NCBI RefSeq assembly: GCF_000003195.3
Contig: NC_012874.2
Span: 62,687,768 to 62,751,767 of the forward strand
Direction of reading: 5' to 3'
From: Sorghum bicolor
Lineage: Eukaryota; Streptophyta; Magnoliopsida; Poales; Poaceae
DNA: 64,000 nucleotides
In this document: positions 11,800 through 22,356 of the stretch, piece by piece
How positions within the stretch are numbered: position 1 is the stretch's first letter
How the letters are laid out: every line of letters begins with the position of its first letter
Notes under the pieces: generated by a model
What the model saw: the letters and a program-made list of their open reading frames with translations, nothing else
What the model was told of the DNA's origin: nothing
The model's database searches: none
Position numbers and translations under genes: made by a program

Positions 11800-12031
11800 G
11801 GCCTTGTTTAGTTCACAAAAAATTTCAAGATTCCCTGTCACATCGAATCTTGCGGCACATGCATGGGGTATTAAGTTTAGACGCAAACAAAAACTAATTA
11901 CACAGTTTGTCTGTAAATCGCGAGATGAATCTTTTGACCCTAATTAGTTTATGATTAGACAATATTTATCACAAATAAACAAAAGTGCTACAGTACCCAA
12001 AATCCCAAATTTTTGCCAACTAAACAAGGCC
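11800..12031. mobile_element. Tourist MITE, 232 bp, inserted in its own family
   Basis: Perfect-looking ends GGCCTTGTTTAGTT and AACTAAACAAGGCC type, flanked by TAA (11797-11799 and 12032-12034). The flanks join into a second copy of the same family: left ...CATGATTGAA, right TATTTGTCAAATAC. So this copy landed inside an older sibling. Confidence 0.82.
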
Positions 12032-12092
12032 TAATATTTGTCAAATACAAACGAAAGTAATACGGTGTCCATTTTTCAAAAAGTTGGAAGTA

Positions 12093-13022
12093 AGGCTTTA
12101 TTTAGTTCCAAAAATTTTTGGGAAACGACCACGGTAGCACTTTCGTTTGTATGTGACAAATATTGTCCAATTATAGACTAACTAGACTTAAAAGTTTCGT
12201 CTTTCAAATTATAGATAAACTATGTAATTAGCTTTTATTTTTATCTATATTTAATGCTTCATGCATGTGTCCAAAGATTTGATAAGTAATCTTGAAACAT
12301 TTTGGGCCGGCCTTGTTTAGTTCTGAAAACTTTTTGGTTTTCGGTATTGTAGTATTTTCGTTTTTATTTACCAAATATTGTCCAATTATGAACTAACTAG
12401 ATTTAAAAGATTCATCTCGCGATTTACAGGTAAACTATGCAATTAGTTTTTATTTTCGTTTATATTTAGTGCTTCATACATGTGTCGCAAGATTTGATGT
12501 GATACAGAATTTTGAAAAGTTTTTGGTGAACTAAGGCCTTGTTTAGTTCCGAAAACTTTTTGGTTTTCAGTACTGTAGCACTTTCGTTTTTATTTGATAA
12601 ATAGTCTTCAATCATGGACTAACTAGATTTAAAAGACTAACTAGATTCAAAAGATTCATTTTGCGATTTAAAGATAAACTGTGTAATTAGTTTTTTCATT
12701 TATATTTAGTGCTTCATGCATGTGCTGTAAGATTCGATGTGACGGGGAATCTTAAAAAAATTTTGGTTTTTAGGGTGAACTAAATATTTAGTTCCAAAAA
12801 ATTTTAGGAATCGACATTGTAGCAATTTCGTTTGTATTTTGACAAATATTGTCCAATTGTGGACTAACTAGGCTCAAAAGATTCATCTCGTCAATTCCGG
12901 CCAAACTGTGCAATTAATTTTTACTTTTGTCTATATTTAATACTTCATGCATGTGTCTAAAGATTTAATGTGACGAGAAATCTGAAAAATTTTGCAAAAT
13001 TTTTTGGAACTAAACAAAGGCC
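12093..13022. repeat. Four consecutive Tourist MITE copies
   Basis: Four copies of the family lie end to end at about 12093-12308, 12309-12534, 12535-12784 and 12785-13022. Each carries the TGTCCAAT...GGACTAACTAG and GCTTCATGCATGTG blocks, and junctions such as GAACTAAGGCCTTGTTTAG are shared. All are in the same orientation. No coding. Confidence 0.75.
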
Positions 13023-13377
13023 TAATGCTGTCTCCAACAGAAGACTCATTTGGGAACCCAAACCTAAAATAGGTCTCCAACACAGTATCCATACAGAAGA
13101 CCCATTTGGAGTATCGGGAGAGACATAACCCAAATTTGTAAAATTCCATATCATCATAAATAATAATAATATAATAATAATTAACATTAAAACACATAAC
13201 TTAATTTACTATAACTGAAATAAAAAAATAAGTAAGATGTTTTTAACTTCACAGATAGAGAAAAAAATAAGCAACAATTCATTGTTTTTTGTTTATGAGA
13301 CTAAAGCGCTCAAGGTGATCTCGTACACCTTTAGGTATGTTGGCTATATTTTTGTTCCCCGTATATGTGAGTAGGTG

Positions 13378-14735
13378 TGTTGACGGTCCTTAAGTACCAA
13401 ATATAATCATCAAATAAATAAAGAAAAGGATCCAAATGCAACCAACACCTAGACTTAGGGTTTTATCTGACAGAATTCCACGAGTTTGGGTGTTTGTCTA
13501 TTTCTACAGGGGGTTATCAGGAAATATGAAGGAAAGGCCCACACGTCGGGTTTACATAGAGATATTAACGTGCCGCGCAATTTTCTATTATCTAGAAGAC
13601 TCCAGAAGCCACAGGAACGAACGGGAGGCCGAACGGGCCCAGGGGCAGGGCGCACGCCCACCCCCCTTGGGCGCCTGCCCTGGTACAAGCACCAATCACA
13701 GAATGGAGTACAGCATTACAAAGATCTCGTCGAGCTGATCGAAATGCATATATTATTTGTTATATTTAGAGTTCGGAATCAAGAGATATTAATAAAAGAA
13801 GGACTCCACATAAAAGTGCTGCGGGATTAATTGGGCCCAAATTAGATTTTGGTCCATTAAAGCCTGTGTGCATTTTAATGAGATATGGTGGAAAGTTTAG
13901 TACCACATCGCCTGCTGAACCAAAAACGCACAAAGGAGAGGACTATATAAGCAAGGCCCTTGGCCCATGGAGGAGACAAGTTCATCATAGAGTTGAGAGA
14001 AGCCCTCGAAGGAATACCTCTCCTCTAAATAAAATTTCTTTTAGGCTTAGCATCTAATGTGAGTAGAATTAGATCTTCTAGTTTCTACTAGATTGAGAGA
14101 TATAGAGTGGAGGTGTAGATCACAGGAAGCCCGGCCTGTCGGTGTCTACTCTGGGATCAAGTCTCCTAACCCGAGGCTTGCTCCTAAGATTCTTCAGTAA
14201 TTCGACTTCTAATTCTAGTAAGTTCTTGTTTTATTGTTCTTTGGTTTTGAGTTGACTTTAATCTCTTCCGGTTGAGTATTAGAGTAATCATTGCTAGCGT
14301 AAACGTGGTGTTTAGGCTAGGGTACTCATAGATATCTCCTGACTAGCGGGACCGTGGTAGTAGCGAGGAACGTGACATTTCCGAGTTACCTTTGTATCCC
14401 ACATCTCGTTAGCAGGACGGGTAGGTTTATAGGTGCGGGTCGAACATCCTCTGTGGTGTCTAGATTCTGTAATCTTCCCCAATAGAACAGTAGATCATCC
14501 TTACCAAGGTTAGAACGAGACTACGGTTGCAGTCTTCTCTATACATCACTCACATCGAGAAACATTCTTTGTAGCCTAAAGGGGTAGTAGCAATAGATTT
14601 GGTTAGTCAGATGCACCCTTTCTCCCAGTGGTAAAAATATAAATACGATAACTCTGGATAACCTCCCGGGTGAAATGCTCACCGATATCCGTGCGCTTGC
14701 GGATCATTTCCTTATTGCGTTACCAAATATCAACA
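13378..14735 (+). repeat. 5' LTR
   Basis: 1358 bp, TG...CA. It contains a TATA-like motif GACTATATAAGC near 13940 and an AATAAA motif near 14028, plausible promoter and polyadenylation signals. It matches 20129-21497. Confidence 0.92.
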
Positions 14736-14741
14736 AGCATT

Positions 14742-14761
14742 TCTGGCGCCGTTGCCGGGGA
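14742..14761 (+). promoter_or_regulatory. Primer-binding site (tRNA-Asp type)
   Basis: TGGCGCCGTTGCCGGGG lies a few bases inside the left LTR, matching the 3' end of plant tRNA-Asp, the usual minus-strand primer of many grass gypsy elements. Confidence 0.85.
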
Positions 14762-14857
14762 AAAATACGGTTTGCTGAGATAACTTTTAGTCTTGCTATT
14801 ATCTTGTATTATACTTTTATACTTTTATTCTTTTATCTTTTTATTTTTTCCATCTTT

Positions 14858-15781
14858 ATGGATAACTCAAATTCCACACCTATTATTGAATTCTTTGCAC
14901 CTTCGGAGACCAGCCATAGACCATGGGAGTCAACAAGTCCTGCCCCTAATTATGATCTGTGTCCGGAGTTGATTGCAATAGGTCAAAACCAACCCTTTTC
15001 TATAGCTGAGGTCCTATCTTTTAATCAAGGAGATAATGAACTTTTAGCTACACCTAGGGAATCTGTTAACCTTTCTATAAATTCTGGTTTAAACCTAGCC
15101 CTACAAGACCATGTTTTTTCTCAATATTTTCACATTGGTCTTAATCATATAACCTTTGGTAGAGTCTTTCTTTCTATATCTATTAGTAAAGGAAGGTATG
15201 TCTTCATTTGTGGACATCCTTCTTGCACTAGTCTTCATAAAAAATCCCTAGAGATAGAGAAGGAATCATCTCCCAGACAAGGAAAGGAAGTTTCAATAGC
15301 CAATTTTCAAACATTCCAATCCCATGAATCGGCTATCCAACCCATCCTTGAGCCTAATAATTTCTACTATGCTCTTTCTCTTGAACCTCCCGATAATCCT
15401 ATGAATCTCTCTAGACATCCCATGCATAAGGAGGATCGAGAAGAGCAACATCAATGGCTACAGGGCATTAAAAATCCATGTGCTATCACCATTGAATGGA
15501 TGGATAAAACAAACTTGAGAGACAATCCTAGAGGAATTTTAAGCATTCATGAAGAATCATCCTTGGAGTTTAAGAATGAGAGAAACAACAGTGAGCATGG
15601 AAGTTATTTCATAAATACCTCACCAAGTCCTTGCTCATATAAAACATCTCCCCAATCAATTGGTCTCTCCAACCATACCACATTTGAGATCTCCAACCCC
15701 CTCTTCCTTTCTATTTATAAAAACTTTAAAAGGGCGGTTGTCGATGCATATGTCTATAATAAATATTGCAGATCTCGTTGA
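14858..15781 (+). CDS. Retrotransposon ORF of unknown function, 307 aa
   Basis: Uninterrupted ORF starting at ATG 14858 (MDNSNSTPIIEFFA), just downstream of the primer-binding site where gag normally lies. The open frame extends upstream into the LTR, but the first sensible ATG is here. The product is polar and Ser/Asn-rich. It has no CCHC zinc knuckle, no clear gag capsid signature and no membrane segment. A short segment with a Cys (FICGHPSCTSLHKKS, around residues 115-130) is the only cysteine-bearing stretch I noted, and it does not form a knuckle. It could be a diverged gag or an element-specific accessory protein. The intact frame in a polymerase-less element suggests it was under selection until recently. 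Confidence 0.55.
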   Translation: MDNSNSTPIIEFFAPSETSHRPWESTSPAPNYDLCPELIAIGQNQPFSIAEVLSFNQGDNELLATPRESVNLSINSGLNLALQDHVFSQYFHIGLNHITFGRVFLSISISKGRYVFICGHPSCTSLHKKSLEIEKESSPRQGKEVSIANFQTFQSHESAIQPILEPNNFYYALSLEPPDNPMNLSRHPMHKEDREEQHQWLQGIKNPCAITIEWMDKTNLRDNPRGILSIHEESSLEFKNERNNSEHGSYFINTSPSPCSYKTSPQSIGLSNHTTFEISNPLFLSIYKNFKRAVVDAYVYNKYCRSR

Positions 15782-17174
15782 GTTGATCTTGATATAGGTC
15801 AGCGTTGGAGGGGAAACCACTTCACCGACATAAATTGATGGTTTCCCAAGGACAAGCTTAGTGTCCTAAAACAAGCACTTATCAGATCGTAACATGAACT
15901 TCTAATTATTTGCAACATTGCCTTGTGTATTGAGCATATAAAGATATTTGTAGAAAAATTCCTTCGGGTATTCATGTCACTAACCTTTCTAGGATTGGAG
16001 CAAGAAGATATGAGGAATGACAAGCGCAAGGTATGCCCAACCAATCATCATGCAACATTGAATTAAAATTCATCCAATCTTGAGTTTTGCAAAATTCAAG
16101 CTTGGGGGAGTACTTCACATGAAAACATCCTTTGCCAAGTTGCTATGTCGGTTGTCCCTACCTTTGAGACATGCTTGATTTGTTAAATACTAGTCACACT
16201 ACTTCATCTCCACTTGAGTAGATCTCTATAAAAGCCATCATGCTACCTATGTAGTAAGTGTTGGTTTGGAAGTACTGGACATACTTCCATTGGCATTTAA
16301 ATTAAGCGTGGTGCTTAGGTTAAATAGCCTTCCTTAATCGGATTAGACATGGAGTCTAGTTTGGTTACTGAACTAAAAAATGCTTGAGTAGGCATTGGTA
16401 TATTTTGTCGAACTAACCCCTGCAGGAAAACTTTCAATATCAACCTGGGAAGTCCTGAGATACAAACTTACATTGGAGATAAAGGAGACACATGAAGTTT
16501 AACAATTTGCATAAGAAGGACATAGCTCATTCATCATAAAGAGATGACCCATGAAGGGTGCCACAAACACGATGCACAACCGCTAAGAAAGGAAAGCTTC
16601 CACAAGGTGATACTATACCATCACTCTTCAAGTAAGGTAACATCTTAAGGTACGCGACTAGCACTTTCATAAGCTTCTCCTTAGTTCTAGCATACACATT
16701 AATAAAAGAGACAAACATGTATGATTTGTAGCTCCAAATTAACCAACCCAATTAATTCAACATGTTTAGTCCTTTAATCTTTATTCTTAGTACTACCTTC
16801 GTGATCCCACACTCCTAATTATATAAGCTAAAGTATTGCACATTCAATCTTTGGAAGATATAAACAAAACATAAGTATAGATAGATTATCTTTCCATTAG
16901 GTTGAGCCATCTGATCTGACAAATGTTTTAAATACTACACTCATGATCTTATTATCCATCAACTTTGTCTTGCTCACTATGCTTAAGGTTAGAGAAGAAC
17001 AAATACACTTTTGGTTCTGTTGGTGTTTTCCACCAACAGGGCCCATGCACTTGATCTCTGCCTTGTCTCTATGAGCAGGTACACTTCGAGCAAAACCTGA
17101 AGGAGTTTTACAACTCCTAGACTCCACCAAGTGAAGGACCTGGATCTACGAGCACAAACACACTGAGCAGGATA
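15782..17174 (+). other. Retrotransposon internal, non-coding
   Basis: AT-rich internal sequence without a useful ORF. It includes a GCTTGGGGGAG motif (about 16100-16112) identical in core to the purine tract before the 3' LTR. Confidence 0.6.
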
Positions 17175-17956
17175 TTGCCAACACCGCACTTCGAACTGCT
17201 AGACAAACAAAGAACAGAGGTGATACCGTATCAAGAGGTGCAGATGTCAAGGTCCACACCTAATCAAATGATGCACCTAAAGGATGAAGACGGTGAGAAG
17301 TCTTGTCCAGAAGACATAAAACATTGGATCCTTGTCGGAGGAGGTCAAGATCGTCGACTCAAGTCGCCTTTCCTGATCAAGAAGGACGACCCTGGTGTTC
17401 CAAGCATCGAGTGCACAATCAATGGATACTCTTTTCAGAAGACACTCTACAACACCGGATCTGACAATAACATAATGGCCGTAGTCACTTATTAGCTCCT
17501 GCATGAAACCATGCTCCTACAACCAAGATACATTCAGCTCCAGACGATTTTCTGGTCATTGACATGGGAGAAGACGAGTATGATCCACCCACCATCCTTG
17601 GAAGACCGTTCCTCAACACTACCAAAGCCATCATCTATATTGGAACCGGAGAAGTCCACATGCACTTCCTCTCTGAGAAGGTACGCCACTACTTTAATGA
17701 TTCTAACTATATAGTTGAAGATTCTAAGAAGGTCAGGACAAGAAGAAGGCGACGCAACCGAAATCACAGGAGGCAAATCATCAAGGACGGATGGGTAGAC
17801 TACGAAGGAGAAGTGATAAGGTCTGAAGACATACAGCTTGAACAGAACTGTCCTGAGGAGACCGTAGCACCGAGTCAGGTGTGGAGAGAGAAGATAGTTA
17901 CACATGAAGAGGAGGCGCCGCCGGAACCACCGACTACGCCATCCAGCGAATCCTAG
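17175..17956 (+). pseudogene. Decayed retroviral-type aspartic protease region
   Basis: The first part (17175-17495) reads through FLIKKDDPGVP and LYNTGSDNNIM. The position of the catalytic Asp in the D-T/S-G triad is Asn here, and a stop follows at 17493. A second frame (about 17540-17956) carries VIDMGEDEYDPPTILGRP-type sequence, the conserved segment ending the protease fold (ILGRPFL), then a basic stretch RTRRRRRNRN and an acidic tail. The two parts are in different frames and the segment between them is shorter than in intact relatives, so the protease is dead. It identifies the element as gypsy-derived gag-pro. Confidence 0.72.
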
Positions 17957-20128
17957 GACGATTGAGAAAATAGAGAGTCCCGTTCGGAGGACTTAAAAAC
18001 ACCGAACGCCTTGCCAAGAGGTAAACTTGGTAGTTATCCTTTTTCCTTTCAACTATTTAAAATAGTTTGCTTAGTTAATTTGGTTCATATCATCTCGAAA
18101 AGAAAATAAAAATGTCAAAAATAGTAAGCCCCATGTGAGTATGCTCATGGCATAAAACCCATAGGTATATTCATTGTGGTGGCATAAAATAAATATGTTT
18201 TCATCTTACAATAAAAATATAAATAATAAGTGCATGATCCTGCTAAATAAAATTTATTAGGAGGAAACTTAATATGATAAAGACAAAGAGATTTTATGCT
18301 AACTTAACCAGTTCCACAAAGCTTTGTTGTCTATTTGAGCTCCACAGAATTCAAAGATCAAAAGAAGACTAGCAGACGGAGGACATCCTAATCGCTGTTA
18401 GGGTGCTGCCAACTTTCCAAAAACACCTCCACCACCTGCTAGCTACATCATAAGAAATTACGTCAAAATCCAGCTTGGGGGAGAGCACCCCCATTTATCC
18501 AGCTAAGTGTTTCTACTTGCGTTTATACTTTACTCAAATAATAAAAAGATGCATAATCATAAAAACCCAAATAAAGATTTTGTGCTTTTATATATATCTT
18601 TGCTTAGTTTGCTAAATAAATAAATAAATAAAGTTTGCTATGAACCCTTATGATAAGCTCTCACATGAAAATGATGAATAGTTTCTCTGCCATGACTAGT
18701 TCTTAAAATTGAAATCTCTCTCAAGTTTAGGCATAACTGTTATAATTTAAACCTGCTCTAAATCTGAACTTGTGAGAAGAGTACTTGATCTAAAGTCTAA
18801 GTTGTTAACGGATATGATATGGGAAGGTTGAGCTGTTGTTTATCTATTCCTAGAGATGCTAGAATTCTAGAGAATTTTATCTTTGAAAATCTTTAAAATA
18901 ACACATGATGAGTTCCTGTATGATGAGAGTTTAAAATCCTACCACAGCCATATATACATGCTTATTAGACTTTGAGCCACACATTTACTTTTTACTGCTT
19001 ATGAGCATTGAGTGTGGTCAAGCTGTGTAGACCCTTAGGAGCTTGTCATGCGGTTAAAATCAAGATTCACTTGCACGTTCACTCACATGCTACTTCTACT
19101 CCGGAAGTACGCATCCACATATATCCACTCATTTCCATCTCTAGAGCCACCCAAAAGTATTCTACTTCTAATCTGGGAGAGAATAGCCAAAAACATTTTT
19201 GTTTTTCCCTGTGAAATAAATGCTCGAGTTATCTTGGTTACTACCACTTGCTATATTATTTCAGGAGATGAGTGCTCTCTAAAAAAAGAGAAAAAGAAAA
19301 AAAAAATATGAGCAAATAAAAAGGGGCAAGTGCCCGGAACCTCGAAGAAAAGAAAAAGTGAGACGAGAGGTAAAAATAGACAAGTGTCCGACAGTAGAAT
19401 TAGGGGTACAAGATACCCACCTAAGAGGAAAGAAAATAAAATATAGAGCATCTCATTCTCCTCAAAAAGCTTCAAAGTGCAAGAAAGGTATGTATCCCCT
19501 AAAAAGAGCAAAAGTAGAATTAGACTTTCACCATTGTTATCACCATACACCATTCACTCGCCACACATGCACATCTTGATTTGACTTATTGACTTGTTTC
19601 TCTCGATCCATGGTTTGACTATGCAATAAATGTCTTGTAAGTATGTATTAGCTGTCTCCCACCTATGAGCTCCAGATATCAAAACCTTATTAGAGTAGGG
19701 TGAGAGAGAAGGCAATATCACTATGCCTTATACCAAAAATACCACATACTTTGAGAGAAGGCATATACCATTACTGCCTTGGTAAGGATCCAGAAATACC
19801 ACAAAAGAGAGATCTGAGAGAGTCATACAAGGAATCTCTGAGTTTTATTTGGAAATCTGCAAAAACTCCAGAGCTATAGTTAATCAAAGAACAAGAGACA
19901 TGGCGCTTAACTTGACCGTTCTATCTTTTAACTGCTCAAGACACAAGTGACGGTTACAAGCCCCATGGTGAAAGGTAAAATGAGTAAGTTTTAAGTCTTA
20001 ACAGTTTATTCTAACTCAGAGATGAGATCTTGCTTGAATGCGTGTGTACTTTTAAGGCATGAAACCACTGCAGAAACTCTTGAGTTCATCCTTGCTCACG
20101 GACGAGCAAGAGGTAAGCTTGGGGGAGT
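17957..20128 (+). other. Retrotransposon 3' internal region, non-coding
   Basis: There are no polymerase or integrase motifs here. It holds a second GCTTGGGGGAG copy near 18474 and the functional-looking one at about 20117-20127, A-rich tracts near 19280-19330, and a TAAA microsatellite near 18616. Confidence 0.65.
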
Positions 20129-21497
20129 TGTTGACGGTCCTTAAGTACCAAATATAATCATCAAATAAATAAAGAAAAGGATCCAAATGCAACCAACACC
20201 TAGACTTAGGGTTTTATCCGACAGAATTCCACGAGTTTTGGTGTTTGTCTATTTCTACAGGGGGTTATCAGGAAATATGAAGGAAAGGCCCACACGTCGG
20301 GTTTAAATAGAGATATTAACGTGCCGTGCAATTTTCTATCATCTAGAAGACTCCAGAAGCCACGGGAACAAACGGGAGGCCGAACGGGCCCGGGGGCAGG
20401 GCGCCCGCCCACCCCCCTTGGGCGCCCACCCTAGTACAAGCACCAATCACAGAATGGAGTACACCATTACAAAGATCTCATCGAGCTGATCGAAATGCAT
20501 ATATTATTTGCTATACTTGAAGTTCAGAATCAAGAGATATTAATAAAAGAAGGACTCCACATAAAAGAGCTGCGGGTTTAATTGGGCCCAAATCAGATTT
20601 TGGTCCATTAAGGCCTGTGTGCATTTTAATGAGATATGGTGGAAAGTTTAGTACCACATCGCCTGCTGAACCAAAAACGCACAAAGGAGGAAGACTATAT
20701 AAGCAAGGCCCCTGGCCCCTGGAGGAGACAAGTTCATCATAGAGTTGAGAGGAGCCCTCGAAGGAATACCTCTCCTCTAAATAAAATTTCTTTTAGGCTT
20801 AGCATCCAATGTGAGTAGAATTAGATCTTCTAGTTTCTACTAGATTGAGAGATATAGAGTGGAGGTGTAGATCAGAGGAAGCCTGGCCTGTCGGTGTCTA
20901 CTCTGAGGTTGTACCTGCGCGATCAAGTCTCCTAACCCGAGGCTTGCTCCTAAGATTCTTCAGTAATTCGACTTCTAATTCTAGTAAGTTCTTGTTTTAT
21001 TGTTCTTTGGTTTATGAGTTTACTTTAATCTCTTCCGGTTGAGTATTAGAGTAATCATTGCTAGCGTAAACGTGGTGTTTAGGCTAGGGTACTCATAGAT
21101 ATCCCCTGACTAGCTGGACCGTGGTAGTAGCGAGGAACGTGACATTTCCGAGTTACCTTTGTATCCCACATCTCGTTAGCAAGACGGGTAGGTTTATAGG
21201 TGCGGGTCGAACATCCTCTATGGTGTCTAGATTCCGTAAGCTTCCCCAATAGAACAGTAGATCATCCAAGGTTAGAACGAGACTACGGTTGCAGTCTTCT
21301 CTATACATCACTCACATCGAGAAACATTCTTTGTAGCCTAAAGGGGTAGTAACAATAGATTTGGTTAGTCAGATGCACCCTTTCTCCCAGTGGTAAAAAT
21401 ATAAATACGATAACTCTGGATAACCTCCCGGGTGAAATGCTCACCGATATCCGTGCGCTTGCGGATCATTTCCTTATTGCGTTACCAAATATCAACA
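20129..21497 (+). repeat. 3' LTR
   Basis: 1369 bp, near-identical to 13378-14735, preceded directly by the polypurine tract GCTTGGGGGAGT and followed by the AGGTG duplication. Confidence 0.92.
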
Positions 21498-21910
21498 AGG
21501 TGTAGCAATATATGCTTTCTCACTTCATAATTATCCTGCCAGATTTTTATACGCATATATAATTATAGTTAAACAACTATATGAGGTGAAAAAAGAATAA
21601 TTATTTACAAAGGATAATACTCACGTATTGCAAATGGATGTTTCTATCCTTTTACCATTCCACGCACACATGGCAAGTAGAACATTAGATAAGTTCCTGA
21701 GAAAGCATTAAATTATTACTATTATATATATAGTAGAATATTAAAAGGAATAGTTTCTATTGTAAACATTATAACCAAATCATTATGACTTGCTCGGTTA
21801 TAAACTCTCTATTACGTGAAGCATTAGTCCATTGTGACTGCATTTCTTGATTAACTATACTACGAGCAATAATTACTTCATCCTCATCATCTACATAAGT
21901 TGAACAGTAA

Positions 21911-22356
21911 TTACAACAGATTATTCATCAATGATCCTCTTATTGTAGGCATTGATGTCATATTAACAACAGTTAAATTACTTGCCAGCCGATTGGATAT
22001 AAGTATATCACCAATATTCTTTGCATAGAGTAAACAATCATTTGTTTCATTAGCATCCATATTTTCCTTGTTTAGTACATCCTGTCCATCTACCAATTGC
22101 GACATAGCACTACGAGAAACATGAATAGTAATATCTATATTATTGTTCACCAATATTTCTACTATACAACCATTGACAGTTTCGATACACAGTTGTTGCT
22201 CCTTTCTTCTTTTATATGCTTCTCGACGTTTTTTGATTTTTTTTCGTCCTTTTTCTCTTGAGACATTGCGTGCCATCGAGCCTTATCTCTTTCTCTCCTA
22301 CGCTGCACAACATCACTTTCTGCAATATTACATCCATATATACTATAGGTTATCAT
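21911..22356 (-). pseudogene. Degenerate basic N-terminal fragment, possibly Helitron-related
   Basis: Two overlapping minus-strand frames carry halves of one basic repeat region: RRRERDKARWHAMSQEKK in one frame and KKIKKRREAYKRRKEQQ in the next, which suggests a frameshift. Arrays of this kind (R/K-rich with ...KRREAYxRK...) occur at the N-terminus of plant proteins encoded by or associated with Helitrons, from memory of the family. The rest of the ORF, to the stop at 21911, shows no domain. Confidence 0.35.

Larger units (their letters stand above)
13378..21497 (+). mobile_element. Full-length LTR retrotransposon, non-autonomous
   Basis: Left LTR 13378-14735 and right LTR 20129-21497 both begin TGTTGACGGTCC and end AAATATCAACA. 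The element is flanked by perfect AGGTG duplications (13373-13377 and 21498-21502). After the left LTR comes TGGCGCCGTTGCCGGGG (about 14744-14760), the primer site complementary to plant tRNA-Asp used by Ty3-gypsy elements. A purine tract GCTTGGGGGAG precedes the right LTR. The internal region holds one ORF of unknown kind and a damaged aspartic-protease region. From 17960 to 20128 I see no reverse transcriptase, RNase H or integrase, so mobility would depend on a helper element. The LTRs differ by scattered substitutions and a small indel near 14150/20905, indicating fairly recent insertion. Confidence 0.93.

Noticed and set aside
13378..21497. Autonomous gypsy retrotransposon
   Set aside because: No RT, RNase H or integrase motif was found on either side of the damaged protease region.
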